DNA from: Arthrobotrys musiformis
Taxonomy: Eukaryota; Ascomycota; Orbiliomycetes; Orbiliales; Orbiliaceae
Reading direction: 5' to 3'
Length of the DNA stretch: 64,000 nt
Assembly: GCA_036971715.1 (NCBI GenBank)
Contig: JAVHJL010000001.1
Location: 806,001-870,000 of the forward strand
The position numbers and the translations under genes are program-made. Positions 47,502 to 59,377 of the stretch are shown here, piece after piece (the stretch's first letter is position 1; the number at the start of each line of letters is the position of its first letter). The notes under the pieces are model-generated. The model did not search any database and was not told the DNA's origin. It worked only from the letters and a program-made list of their open reading frames with translations.

Positions 47502-48170
47502 ATGGCGCCGACGACGTTGGATAGGTGTGTTATCTTCCTTTCTTAATCTTCTTATTTTATATATCCCGAGTGTTATCGTTAGTATAAAATACATTTTTTC
47601 TCAAAGGAGCTTTTTGAGATTATTTTCTGACTGGATTACTCAATCGCGGGATGTCTCCATCTCGCGATACACCCTCCGACACAAATAGAATGTTGAGTTC
47701 GAAGGTATATCCCACCCTTATATTTAAAACTTCACAACATGAAATAAACAAACATGAATCGAAAAGTAAGGCCATTGGGAAGAGACTAATAATAGTACAG
47801 AACGCAGTCCTAGCCTTCGGCGGCATCGTAGCCCTCGCCACAGCATTCACCGTATTCGGCTCAGGCGACCAGCCCATCTTTCCAAAGCCAGATGATCCCA
47901 CCGGTGGTACGTACCACCCCCTAATCCAATCCCAATCATATAAAAAGCTAATGATTTTTTACGGGGTAACAGATCCATCGACATGGTCGATAGACCAATT
48001 GAGACGGTGGCTGGAGTTGGTATGCTAATTTGATATCTTGACTATATGTGCTACACCAGCTGACGTAGATTTGAATATAAAAAAAGAGGAATCTATACCC
48101 TTCGCCCACAGCTACGCGAGAGGAGTTGCTGGAGCGGGTTAGGTTGAACATTCGACGGCCGTCGACGTGA
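47502..48170 (+). CDS. small single-pass membrane protein, unknown; N-terminal exons uncertain
   Basis: The 3' exons are firm: 47771-47906, 47973-48019 and 48087-48170. They encode IGKRLIIVQNAVLAFGGIVA and ALATAFTVFGSGDQ (one membrane span), FPKPDDPTGDPSTWSIDQLR, and RWLELRNLYPSPTATREELL plus ERVRLNIRRPST. The ...DQLRRWLE...TREELLERV pattern resembles a SAP/LEM-like helix pair. The 5' end is unclear. One reading starts MSPSRDTPSD at 47651 and splices at 47705-47770. Another starts MAPTTLDR at 47502 and splices at 47525-47606 into SFLRLFSDWITQSRDVSISR, but that frame stops before the firm exons. No function assigned. Confidence 0.6.
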
Positions 48171-48568
48171 ACTACTCCTCCCTTTTGTATTTACAATCCC
48201 CCTTTGGATTCGACGGTGGAAGCACGTGGACATATGCATAAACATTAGCGCTTTTCAGATATGGCAGAAATAAGAGCTACCGAATGAATAGCCTGTGTTA
48301 CAGTCCCTTAACATCACTTACTTTTTCAATTACCAACCGGCTAGTGGAGCGGTTATGGCAATTCTAATGGTATTTTTTCATATTACCCATCACATATTGA
48401 TCACACGAGCAAGTGAAGCACTGAATTGGGTGGGTTTATCCGCTCCCTTCGAGGTCTGTTCGAACGTTCGGATATTACGCGATGTTTCTGGGTTCGGGAG
48501 TACGTATTCCCGTTCCAGACTGGTGCGACCGGGGTTTTTTGCCGGTGCTACCGAAATGAAAGCCTACC

Positions 48569-48599
<31 letters not shown>

Positions 48600-48982
48600 G
48601 TGGCGGTTTTTTTGCGTGTCTAAGACCACTTAATTCCTGACTAGTGGCAATGGTCTAATTAATAGGGAATTCCCCAGGCATGCCATCCTGATTCATGTGG
48701 ACTGGTTTACTGGAACTTGTAATGCTATTCTTTGAGTGCAACTCATGTTTCCTTGAATCCGCTATGCTTCGTCGTCGCCATGCTATGCTACTGTCAGGGT
48801 TGCTTGTACCCCGTATGCTACCTGCTTATGTACTGTCCCGTACCGACCCTAGAGTATATACACGAATCCCATCCGCCGTGAATGTAAAAAGCATCGTCTA
48901 CCCGTCTAGTCTATAGTAAAGTAACCAATCTATAGCCCATCTAGACACCTAAAACTAAAAGAAGTAAAAGGGAAAACGCCGT
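48171..48982. other. intergenic with a long poly-A tract
   Basis: Contains 28 consecutive A at 48569-48596 and a TAGTGGAGCGG at 48342-48352 that fits a pol III A-box consensus. No clear B-box at normal spacing. No protein gene. Confidence 0.5.
48569..48596 (+). repeat. poly-A homopolymer, 28 nt
   Basis: Direct count. Could be a microsatellite or the tail of an old retroposed copy. Confidence 0.9.
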
Positions 48983-50686
48983 CTAAAAAGCAGCTTTCTC
49001 CAAAACCCCAGCCCTCTCAAACGCATCCACGAACATTCCCTGTAGAGCACACCAATGGAACCAAACACCTCCCATAACAGCAAGATGCCAGATGTTATGA
49101 CTCCCACCCACGAGGTCGAACATGCCGGGACTCCACCTCTCTGGGATTTGATTGGCGTAAATAATCGCGCCGGTGAGGTAGACCGCGAGACTCTTGAAGA
49201 TCGGGAGGTAAAATCCTAGACACCAGCTTAGCCCTCGAGTGTAGAGGAGTTGTGCTAGTGGGAGGAAGCCGGAGGCGCCGAGGGAGACGTAGAACATTAC
49301 GCGGAAACCGCGGTAGTCTGTTCTGTTGAAGATTGGGCGCCAGGGGAAGATTACGCCTATCGTGCCGAGGAGGACGGTGAAGGACATGTAGAGCGTGCGA
49401 GAGACGGGTTCGTTGTAGAAGGCCGTGTACTAATTTTTTTTTAGACACAGTTAGAATAAGATATTAGGCATGTAGTGGAAGATTTTACAAACCTCAGTAG
49501 TGAGAATGCTAGATGCAACTAGCAAGCTGATACCGGTATAATCCACGCAGGCGAATCTTTCCATAGTAGTGAGCTCAGCGATACTGCTCATCGTATGCCA
49601 AATGGTGCTGCACGCCAGTGCCTTCGCTGCGGCGATGAAGAATAAAGCATTGATGTATTTATCCGCGGTCGTATGAATCGAAAAGTTCGATGACGCCGGG
49701 TAAAGGTAGAAGGCTAGAGCCAGCACACCGAGGAAGCCGAGGAAGTGGGTCCAGATGTTACAGGTCTCGTTGTGGATATGCGTGAACATCGATAGCACAC
49801 AGTCGAGCTTCTTCTCCGAGAATCGGTAGCCGGAGAGGATATGGGCGTTGACTTTCCATGGTGCTGGGAGGTCTATAACATATTCAATATCACGATTAGC
49901 CCTGTACCCCCACTGTAACACAAGGTATAAAAAAAGGAAAGTATACTAACCGGCATATAACAACAGCTTCCCTTCCCTCGCCTTCAAAATCGCCTTCTCA
50001 ATGCTCTCAGCCAGCTCGCTGGCCCCCTCGACTGCCTTCTCGATCCTCTCCTTCGCCCTCAAAAGCTTCCTGTCGACACTAGCCTGGGCCCTCTGATCGA
50101 ACTCGACAAGCATTTCACTCAAAAAGTCCAATCCAGCCTTCGCCTTGTCATGGAAATCATTCTCCCACACCCCCTTCGCGATCAATACCTCATTATAACT
50201 CGCCTCGAGGATATCAACGATCAACCTCGCCTTCCGTCGGCCGCGGGCGACCATTTCGTCCGACACACGGCTGCATTCCGAGCGGATGGTAGAGAGGGTG
50301 GTATACGTCTTTTCCAACTGGTGGTCGAAAGTTTCGGTACCCAGGGTACGGTATTCATCGATCGAAGCATCGAGGTGTTTTTCGAACCGGTCGAGGCGGA
50401 ATTCCAGGTCTGCCAGGAAGTCATCTAGCTATTACCCACACAAGCATTTCATATTAGAATATCCCAATTATGTGAGTTAGCTAAGAGGGTATAGGTAGGA
50501 ACACACCATTTCCAAAAACCGCTCCTCATCTTCAGGAAGGGTATAGTGTCCGCGCAGACTACCGCCTAACGACAGGCGACGGATACGGTTGACGGCACCC
50601 CACGTTCCCGTATTCGAGTTGTCGAGGGCGGAAGTAGTCGCTGTCAATGCTGCCATATCGGCGTCGGAAGGACGGTCTGTTTCCAT
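48983..50686 (-). CDS. adiponectin receptor/hemolysin III-like 7TM protein (PAQR, Izh3-like)
   Basis: Exons 50686-50507, 50428-49951, 49872-49493 and 49429-48983, 494 residues. The first 220 residues are soluble and highly charged, largely helical (LDDFLADLEFRLDRFEKHLD and AKERIEKAVEGASELAESIE), a long N-terminal extension as in yeast Izh3. The membrane part starts ILSGYRF and NIWTHFLGFLGVLALAFYLY. The PAQR metal-site residues are present: the S-x3-H of CSTIWH, the Asp of VDYTGIS, and the H-x3-H of SHNIWH. Fungal members affect zinc homeostasis and sterol/sphingolipid signalling; ceramidase-like activity is known for relatives. All introns are 63-78 bp and in phase. Confidence 0.92.
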
Positions 50687-52241
50687 CTTGTTCCCCTCCT
50701 ATTGCTTTTCCCTGTTTTTGTAAATTTGGTGATTTAATGGGTATGGATCGATATCAATTCCAGTCGTAGGAGGAATATCGGTAATAACGGTGCAGTGCAC
50801 TAGTGGTGATATTGTTGGGGGTGGCTAATGCTGACAAGAAGCAGACGGACGAGAGCTGATGCTTCAAGAGTCAATCGAATCAATAAGCACGGGGGAAAAA
50901 GGAAGAATAAAGTAAAGTAAGAAAACGAATAAACCAAAAGAAGGCAAAAAGGATAAGAAATTCAAAAAAAGGAAGGGAGTGTGGTCTCTTTTTACATCAT
51001 GTCGACGGAACCAAATCCAAAAATCCAAACAGCAGGTGAAAGCGAGTTTAAGAACCTGTCCAAAGAGGAAAGAAACGAAAGAAGGAAGGAAAAAGGAAGA
51101 ACCGGCCTGTTTTGTTGGGTTTCAATTTCGATTCCAGTTCCAGTTCCAGGTCCCACTTCGGGTCAGATTCAGTTCAGGTCACTTCACTTTTCAGCCCGGC
51201 TAAAACCCGCTCCACAGAAAATACAGGCCGAAGTACGGCGGCGGAAACTGGTTAAAACGATGTCATTGCATGGCCATGGTCGATTCATTGGCTGCGGGGG
51301 TTGTATTAAATTACAATATCAATCCCAAGATGCAAGCAGTGGCGCTAACAATTCATCAGACTGGGCCCCGGGCGGAATTCCGCCATGGCCATGACGAATT
51401 TAATGTTATTATCATCGTCAGGTTAATAACATCCCTTCCCCTTTACTCCTTATCGATTACTCCATCAAATGTCCTGTGCGCGGTCCCTTGACGGCTGCCG
51501 CAAACTAGGAACCCACCTTCTTTCATGTGAAAGCGAAGGCCAAAGAAGTATGGATGGATGTATGAGATAGCGTCGACGTGGGATGCGAAAGATGTGAAAG
51601 AAGAGTCCAGTAAAAGCACGCATTCATCTCCATGTGCGAGGGCAGGTGGTCCAGCATGTGGCATCTCCCATGAGCATTTGTGCATTGTTCGTTCGTTCAG
51701 GGTCCACGATGGCGATCTAATCCAGTTAGCATTCCTTGGCTCTTTAAATTTTGGCCCATGCAGGAAGGTTCACACATCCGTCTAAAACCTGCATTCCGCA
51801 TTCCTATCGATCCACACAGATAGCGTCGTCTTCAACGGTTTTTCGTCGATTTTTGCCTTTGAAAAAACCCATTCAAAAAGGAATAATCTGGATCGCTTCG
51901 AATCCAAGGAAAAGATTCACGCTCAAGGTTTAGTCAAGGGATTTAAAAGAAGAGAAAGAAGCAATAGAAAGTCAAATATGGTCCACGTGAATCATTGTAG
52001 TTAAAAGAAGAAATCCCAAGAAAAAGAAAGAAAAATCGTTACACGCGTTTTTTCTTGCAATCATAAGCCCTTGACATGACAATTCCGATAACAAAAAAAT
52101 AACTGAAACGACGACAGAAGAGAGACTAAGAGCATCACTTAAGAGAAAGGAAGGTAGATGAGTCGAAAAAAAAGGGTTAGGAAAAGAAATGGGCAGAAAA
52201 TGAAGCCCGCCCGATCTTTCATGTTAGAAAAAGAGGCCAAT
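50687..52241. other. intergenic, purine-rich
   Basis: Purine-rich leader sequence upstream of the 7TM gene (about 50880-50980) and A/G-rich sequence at 51940-52200 downstream of the RhoGAP gene. A 137-codon plus-strand frame at 50981 was judged noncoding. Confidence 0.45.
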
Positions 52242-55200
52242 CTACTCCTCATATGGTTTATCGCTTAAGCTGACACCTTCAGGTCTAATGTTTCTTCGTG
52301 GCTGATAACCGCGCGAAGCCCTCCTGAACTCACTTTCAACCTTTGGAGGTGGCTGATGTGGCAAGTTCTTCTCAGATGGCGGGACATCATCCTCGGGACT
52401 TTGCTCGTAGGTCTCCGCGGTCTGCGAGAAGGCCGGGGAGGACTCTTGGGTAGCAAATGCGGCTTGCTGGGGATCAATATCTCCCAACCCGCCGAGTCCC
52501 GGAACCTCAAGGGATTGTCTATAGCGTGAGGAGACACTAGTTGTGGGTGACTGCGTCGGGTTGACTGGTATCCTTGGGAAGTCGCCACCTCTCGATGAAT
52601 CACGCCTGTTGCGGGATGCTGTGGCCGGGGAGGAAGGCCTGCTTCTGGCGGCAATCACAGCTCGAGCTCGAGCTTGCTCATTAGCCTTACGGCCGGACTC
52701 GTCCGTCGAGCTTGGGGCACGGTTTCTTCCCGCATTCAAAGATCTTTCACGCTTGAGTTCACCAAAGATCAATTCCTTATGAGATAGAAGGTCACGGAAC
52801 AATCGCTGGGGGTGCTTGTCGTGGAGTGTTACTATGCTCTCCACGCGTGGTCTCAGGATACATGCTGCGAACGCGGCACTGAGATCATTGTAGTATTGCT
52901 CCTCCGCAGATGTGAGCTCAATAAGACGTGTAAAATGCGAAACCAAAGCATCAAGTGTAGCAATGTTGGCGAGCAGAAGCCCGCCAAGGGTGTTCTGGAT
53001 GACAGAAAGGCGAGTTTGGTCGTCGCCCTCACCGCCATGGGTGTGGTAGATCGTCTTGATCACATCGTAGACACGGGAGGAAACCAAGGAGTCTTAAAGT
53101 CTCGTTAGCCTGGAATCTCGCCACCATTCAAAGCACAAAATGAAACATACCAGGAAGCTCAAGAAGGTAGAGCTTAAGAGCGCTGGCAACAATGGGCATA
53201 TCATATTTCTCCAAAACGTCTCTAGGAATCGCTTTTCCATTGTTGATAACGTTTCGAAGGTGGTGGGTGGCCTTCAGTGGAACATCAACCGTCCAAATTC
53301 CACGCCTGGCCTCGTCGGTTTCGAGATCAGGGTAGTCTGTCGTAACTCTTAGCATATTAACCATATACAACGAGATCATATAAGAAGCAACTCACGGTTG
53401 TCGAGATATTGAAGGATCGAGGTGACGATAAGAGGTACTCTCTTGCGATCGCCCCTAGCCCTCAGCTCCAAGTCAACACCATAGGTCTGGTCTATCCGCC
53501 CGAAGTCATTAGCTCAGTTCTCATTTTATTTTCGTTGGGATAGAATGCATACCGCCAGCAGTGTTATAGTAGCTCTCATACGTGGTAACCTTGGGCAAGA
53601 AAGACCCAGTTCTGTAGGTATCAATCATAAATCTCAAATCTCCAGCCGGTTGAACGGTCTCCTGGAACAACATCATGGTGTCGACGGTGGACTGCAAAGT
53701 GGGGATGACGTTTGAAATGGCACCCGAAAAGTCAAGGATGACAGCTTTGATAGCCTTCAACCTGTCCAATTCGCACCTCTCCATGAACTTGAAGTGGTCC
53801 ATCATCGATTCCTCAAGGTTGCAGCGAATTAGATCGAGCTTTTGGACACCGCCTTTGTACTTCTCATCCGCTTCAGCAGCTTCCCTCTTCAGCTTGTCAG
53901 CTTGGGTCTCGCCTGGGCGGGGCTGGCTGAGATATCTGTTGAACATATCGCTCAAGGCATTTCCAGGGCTCTCAGGGCTCAAATCATCGACCTCCTCGAC
54001 CGTTGTGAGCATGTTGGCCAAGGTTCCCTTCCTCTGCAGAGTAGGTGCTGGCGCCTTTCCAGCAAGCTCGAATGACTTTGGCTTCCATTGATAACTCATC
54101 TTGGACGAGTTGGCAAAAGTGTTTCCCATGTTACCGACCAATCTCAAGAAGCCATGCCCGATAAGGTCCTGACCGATTCTCTCAGCCGCGCTGACAGTTG
54201 TGGCGCCGAGGTGCTTCTGAAGATGTTGGACAATTACATCTCCTGGAGTGCAGTTCTGGTACGTTCCTAGGAGAGTAACCTTGACCTCATTCATCGGCAG
54301 AGTATCCAAAGCGGCAGAAAGAATCTTCTTCAATTGCGAAGGCGTATAAAACATATCACCAATCTCATAGGAGTCTTCGTCGTCCTCTGCTTCTGCAACC
54401 TTAATCTCAGGGGCCACCGGTGCAGTCGCAGATAAAGGGGTCGTAACATCCTTCTCTCCATTGGCGGTGGGTTTCGCCTCCTTCGCCTTGTCGACCAAGC
54501 TCAAGCTTTGGAATCCCAATTCCTTCTCCTGGTCGTAATCCTCCAACAATCTGCACTTGTTGAAAAAGTTGTTTCGTAGCTTCTTCACGTTTTCGGTTTG
54601 CTTATCGTGGTTTCGGATCTTGTTCTGTAAGTCGTCGTGGGACATCTCCACACGTTGTTCGTGCGCTTCGGCCCATCTCGAGAACGGATCGATGACTAGC
54701 TTGCGGATATTTTCTGCGACTTTTTTGTGACTGTCTCCAGCCTATATTTTTCCAATAAAATATCAAAAAATACCGATCGAAAATCGTCCGAGACAAACGT
54801 TTTCGATCAGATGGGTTTCCCGTCAGTCTATATTCCTTTTCCGTCTTCTCACGTGGTATTGGGACTTGAATTGGGGTGTTGTCGCAAAAATTCAAAAAGC
54901 CAAAAAAAAGCAGAACACCATGGAATGCAACCAGTCAGAGCTTGCGATATGGAGCTCCGGAAAGGGAGAGAGAGAGCTGCAGCTCCATAGCTTGCTGCAA
55001 GTGTGTCGCCAGAATAGCTAGATTGAACATACCGAGTCCATTTCCTTTTTGATCCCTTCGTATGCCTAAAAATAGAATATCACCAAATCGTCAGCCAGTC
55101 GGGTCCACACCAGCATACCCTTTTCAGCCTCAGCTAGCCAGAAAAAAACCATAAAAAGCAGAACTGCCATGAATGAAGAAAAAAACGGCCCCTGCCAGTG

Positions 55201-55721
55201 CAGGACAGCACAGCAAACGTCCCAAGAAATCCCGAAGAAATTCCCCTGGAGTACCCCGTAAAAGAAAAGAAGAAAAAAAGGGAGCTCGAGGAGAATGACG
55301 AGTCCCTTATCCTAAGCTGGGCTGAGTGGATTGGAAGGATGACAGACGAACCTTCCGGGTGCTAGCTCCTTCATCTCTAGCGAAACCGTCCGGCCGCTCA
55401 GCAGCTGGCGCGATTCCTTTCAATTTATCGCCGTAGGCATCTTCAGCGTCGGCTCGCAGACGGGCGATGGTAATGACCTGCTGGTTCTCGATGACGCCCT
55501 GTTGCAGTTTTGCGAAAAGCTTTCCAAGGCCTGTTATCGACAGATAGATGACGTTCGAAAGCAGGTCGGATAACGAGTCAGCAGGATGCTATTTGGATGT
55601 TGAATGGATGGAAAGCGGAAGATGGAGATGAATCCACCGATGGATGGTAGGGATGGGAGGGGCTTTGCGAACCTCCAGCGTAATCTGGCGACCAGAAGGA
55701 TTCTGTGAAACCGGTGGGCAT
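52242..55721 (-). CDS. RGD2: F-BAR/DEP/RhoGAP protein, Rgd2 type
   Basis: Seven exons: 55721-55673, 55530-55352, 55065-55033 (33 nt), 54741-53553, 53491-53396, 53336-53151 and 53092-52242, for 860 residues. The start MPTGFTESFWSPDYAGG runs into the F-BAR domain (LFAKLQQGVIENQQVITIAR, then VAENIRKLVIDPFSRW). A DEP domain near residues 230-310 (LLGTYQNCTPGDVIVQHL, LIGHGFLRLVG) splits the F-BAR, whose second half resumes with FKFMERCELDRLKAIKAVIL. RhoGAP follows: TYGVDLELRARGDRKRVPLI, YPDLETDEARRGIW, NTLGGLLLAN. The tail is disordered. Such proteins act on Cdc42/Rho5 at sites of polar growth and bend membrane. The usual arginine-finger position appears to be Thr. Two introns are near 290 bp, long for this window. 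Confidence 0.92.
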
Positions 55722-56925
55722 TGTGGGCGATAGACGATACCCCTAAACTGTGAGCGTATGTGTATGTATGTATGTATGGGGTATGTAGATGGTCTAGGAG
55801 TTAGTTGGTTGGTTGCGGGTAGCTAAGCCAAGTAGCTATGTCATGCGAAGTTGTTGAAGAACAGTCGGATCCTTATGATGGCGATGCGATTAGTTGCTGG
55901 TGATGCTGGTGATGCTGATGACGCTTATTATGATGGTGATGATGGTGATGCTTTGAAGGAGGGAAGGATGGTTGTCGTCAACGGTGTACTAGTTCGATAT
56001 TTGGCGGGTGTGGAGTCCAGTCGGCCGTAAGGGCATGCAGCAGAGGCTGAGAGAAGATATCACAGACACACAGAAGACCACAGGAATGAATAAGTGAATG
56101 GATGCAGGTGCCAGTTCTCAACCTCGCATACGCTCAAACGGGACGGCAGGAGAGCCCACAGCCCACAGCCCACAGCAGCCCTGGCAGCTAGCTCGAACAG
56201 GCGGGCTAAAACCGCACGGGCAGCCTATCAGAGACCCCGACGGGTGTGATTTGACGCTTCTAAAACACCATACGTCTATACGACGATGTCACTAACGTTG
56301 CATACAGAAATACTGGTCCATGGGCCTGAGGCATATATGCAGCTACTACTTGTACATCATACTATTGTAGTTGTCGAGAGGAGAGGGCCAAGATCTATAC
56401 ATTTATAATTACTCAACTAACCACCCAGGCTGGATCGATAGACTAGAGCTCAGGCGCCAAAAAAAAAAAAAAAAAAAAAAAAAGGGATACATCTGACAGA
56501 CGGGCGGACTGTTACAGGGCTGAAAAAAGCCTTAAGCAGCAAAGGACACATAACTAATTCAATCAAGGTACAAGTTTCCTGTCGACGGCTCATGTCATGT
56601 CGTACTCGGTCAAGCTTTCCTGGATGCAGCGAGCTAGCAGACTAGTGCTTCTTGCCTGATCTGGGCATTCGCCGAACCGCAAACTGGTTTTTTTATTTCT
56701 CAGAATTCCAAATATAGCTACCCCTACCGCTATTACTCCACTGGGGTTAGTAGGTCGCATATTGTCGAATCCTCGCGATCACGATGACTTCATGAACGGC
56801 CAATATCAAAGATGGCTTTGGGGACGATTGAATATCAACAACATCATTAATTCGCTTCGGCTAAGTAAATACATGTGTTTGGGCTAAAGCGACCCCCCGC
56901 CGCCCTTCCTGCCTGGGTCAGCACC
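55722..56925. other. intergenic with several simple repeats
   Basis: Holds (GTAT)n at about 55756-55779, GATG/GGTGAT-rich sequence at 55875-55950 and 25 consecutive A at 56459-56483. No gene recognised. Confidence 0.55.
56459..56483 (+). repeat. poly-A homopolymer, 25 nt
   Basis: Direct count; flanks do not resemble those of the poly-A tract at 48569. Confidence 0.9.
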
Positions 56926-58404
56926 TTAGCCCGACCCTAGGCCCATATTCTTCCTTCCGCTCTCCTTCCTCCCCAGCGCCGCTGCACTCTGCTTCTCCAA
57001 CTCCTCTTGCTGCTTCTTCAACGCCGCGGCCGACATCTTAGATGCCGAGCCGGGCTTGATCTCCGCTCCGGACTTCCCCCCTCCCATCAATCGCAGGAAC
57101 TTGGCCCTGCGGGCATCCCCGCCCTCCAGAAGGTCCGCATTCCATACGGCCCCGGCGGCACGCTTTTTGCTCGCCGGGTTTTCCTTCTCTTTCTCCTCCT
57201 TATCCCCCTCCTTCCCCCCCTTCCTCGATTTCTTCGATTCGGCCGGGCCTTCAGCTTCGGTCTCCTCACCACGGCCCTTCCTCTTCGTTCCTCGGGTGTT
57301 CTCTGGCTCATCGAGCCAGTTGAAGAGTCTGGGCTTCTCCGGGTTGACTGGAGGAGGGCCCTTCTCGAACCTCTTCTTTTGTTTCTTTCCCTCCTGCTTA
57401 GTGGCCGTGGCTTCCTCTTCGGCTTGGGGAGCCTCGTCGCTTTCATCAGACCTTCGCTTCTTCTTCTTATCTTTCTTGTCCTTCTTTTCCTTCTTCGACT
57501 CCTTCTGGGTAGGCTTGTCTTCTTCGGTAGGTGGCGTCGGTAGCTCTCCTTCGTGGTCCTTCTTCGACCTCTTCTTTGCTTTGCTGGAGTCCTCATCTTC
57601 CTCCTTCCTCTTTTCGCGATGCTTCAATGGCTCTTCAACTTTGGCTTCCTGCTTCTGTTTCTGCTCCTTTTGTGAAACTTCGGATTCGGTTTCCTCCTTC
57701 TCCTGCTTTCTTCGCTTCTTTTCGGCTTTCCTTGCCTCCTTTTCTTCCTTCTTGTTCTTCTTCGCGGATGAGTCGGACGACTCGTCGTCTCGGGACTTTC
57801 GCTTCTTCTCCTTCTTCTCCTTCTTCTCTGTCTTTTCCTCCGTTGTAGGTGTGTCGGCCGTTGTCTCGTTATCCATGAACTTCGGCGTTTCCTTCTTGTC
57901 CTTCTTATCCTTCTTGCTCTTCTTGTCTTTTTTCTCCTTCTTCTCCTTGCTCGACTTCTTAGCCCTCTTAGCCTCCCTTTCCTCATTCTCATCCGACGAA
58001 GGCAAAGACGAAGCTCGCTTCCTTCTTATCTCGACCTCGGGTTCTTGAGACTTCTGTTGTTCAAGTTCGGGTGTTTCCGCATCTTCAAACACCATCCTCT
58101 TCCCTACAGTCTCAATCCTCTCCCCACCAAACCCACCCCTTCCAAACCGTCCATTCGAAGCCTTAGCCCTCTTATTCTCACCCCCATCACCATTTCTCGA
58201 ACCTTCAGACTCATCATTACCACCGAACCTACCCCCTCTTCCGCCTCTTCCACCTCTTCCACCTCTACCTCCCCTACCCCCGCCTCTACCATTTCTAGGA
58301 TTATTCTGCCGCGAAGCTCTTCGTTCATCGACCTGCTCCATTTGCTGTAACATCGCCAATCGGGCGGGATTGAGACCTTCAAAGGTCTCCGCAGACGCCG
58401 ACAT
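56926..58404 (-). CDS. Lys-rich nucleolar-type protein with RGG repeat and SMAP-like C-terminus
   Basis: Single exon, 492 residues from MSASAETFEGLNPARLAMLQ; the frame extends upstream but that Met begins the recognisable part. An RGG repeat (GRGGRGGRGG) lies near residues 45-65, then about 300 residues dominated by KKEKK/KKDKK blocks with SDSS and DDESS acidic clusters. The C-terminus has FNWLDEPEN and then VWNADLLEGGDARRAKFLRL plus MGGGKSG, which matches the small-acidic-protein-like (SMAP) domain found in KNOP1 and related nucleolar proteins. RGG plus Lys-rich tracts suggest RNA binding and nucleolar location. A precise role is not known. DNA of the region is strongly strand-biased as a result. 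Confidence 0.8.
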   Translation of the reverse strand: MSASAETFEGLNPARLAMLQQMEQVDERRASRQNNPRNGRGGGRGGRGGRGGRGGRGGRFGGNDESEGSRNGDGGENKRAKASNGRFGRGGFGGERIETVGKRMVFEDAETPELEQQKSQEPEVEIRRKRASSLPSSDENEEREAKRAKKSSKEKKEKKDKKSKKDKKDKKETPKFMDNETTADTPTTEEKTEKKEKKEKKRKSRDDESSDSSAKKNKKEEKEARKAEKKRRKQEKEETESEVSQKEQKQKQEAKVEEPLKHREKRKEEDEDSSKAKKRSKKDHEGELPTPPTEEDKPTQKESKKEKKDKKDKKKKRRSDESDEAPQAEEEATATKQEGKKQKKRFEKGPPPVNPEKPRLFNWLDEPENTRGTKRKGRGEETEAEGPAESKKSRKGGKEGDKEEKEKENPASKKRAAGAVWNADLLEGGDARRAKFLRLMGGGKSGAEIKPGSASKMSAAALKKQQEELEKQSAAALGRKESGRKNMGLGSG

Positions 58405-59377
58405 CGTAACGTGTGGGAATTGGCCGGGTTTATACCCTTCTTGACCAGAATGCGTCGTGCGTGTAGTGTTACTTCCGGACGTGGGAGTACTCGGTGGAAA
58501 GGAGTGACGACGACCAACCAGATGCAACCCCGTAGCGACTACAGCTGCTGAGACAGAGAACAACAAGAAGATTATTCTTGCTTATTCTTTCCTGTTGCGT
58601 GGAGGGAGATGAGTGGTTGGTTGGGGTTTGTGACGGTTGGAAATCTGCAACTGTCGGTTGCGATTGGGATTCCAGAAATTGATTGCGAGAGGATTGAGGA
58701 TGTCGCGTGAGTAGCAGTGATGATTCACTTTCGTTGATGACGAGAGAAGGTTGGTGGGATGGAAGGTGGGATGAAGAAAAGAGAGCCTGGACTCCAGCAA
58801 CGAGATTTTCTGCGATGGATGTGAAAGAACCCCCCAACAGCAAACTAGCTCAACGGCTTGGAAAAGAAACCGTAGATACTTTGATTAACAAAATAAGAAT
58901 CGCGTGGGAATAAAAAGGCGATTGCGATGTCTTTCTCCGTCAAAAAGTGATGAAGAAGGAGATGGTTGCTGGTGAGAAGATGTAGGGGTTGCTGAAGCCG
59001 AGAGAACGACTTTTGGCGACACCCAAGTAAATTTTTTTTGCGAAATCTCAAACACCTTTTTTTGCTGAGGCTAACTGGTTCTAGTTTCTTGGCGCGACGG
59101 AGAGCGACAACGCGAAATATCCAACAGAGGCGCTTTTCGACGCTGGTGCAACACAATTGCAACCCTCTCTCTTTCCCCCCTCGACACTCCCAGACCCGGT
59201 AGGAGATTCATTTGAGACTTCACGTGAACTAATAGTTATATACGTATACAAAATCCCAGTTTCAGTTTCAAGGCCGATGTGTATTATCATAAGCGGCAAG
59301 TCCATTACTAAACAAAAAAGGATTCAATTGTTCATGTCATTATATATATCCTTCAAACAAGCTACCCCCAAATAATA
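58405..59377. other. intergenic, upstream of the Lys-rich protein gene
   Basis: Short frames only. The segment 58405-58566 keeps the frame open but lacks family support. No RNA gene seen. Confidence 0.45.

Noticed and set aside
50981..51394. 137-codon plus-strand frame starting near MSTEPNPKIQ
   Set aside because: Composition degenerates into repeats of Phe/Val/Pro and no family features; more likely untranslated sequence divergent from the 7TM gene.
57056..58048. 330-codon plus-strand frame opposite the Lys-rich gene
   Set aside because: Its Ser/Phe/Leu monotony is the antisense of Lys/Glu codons in the real gene.
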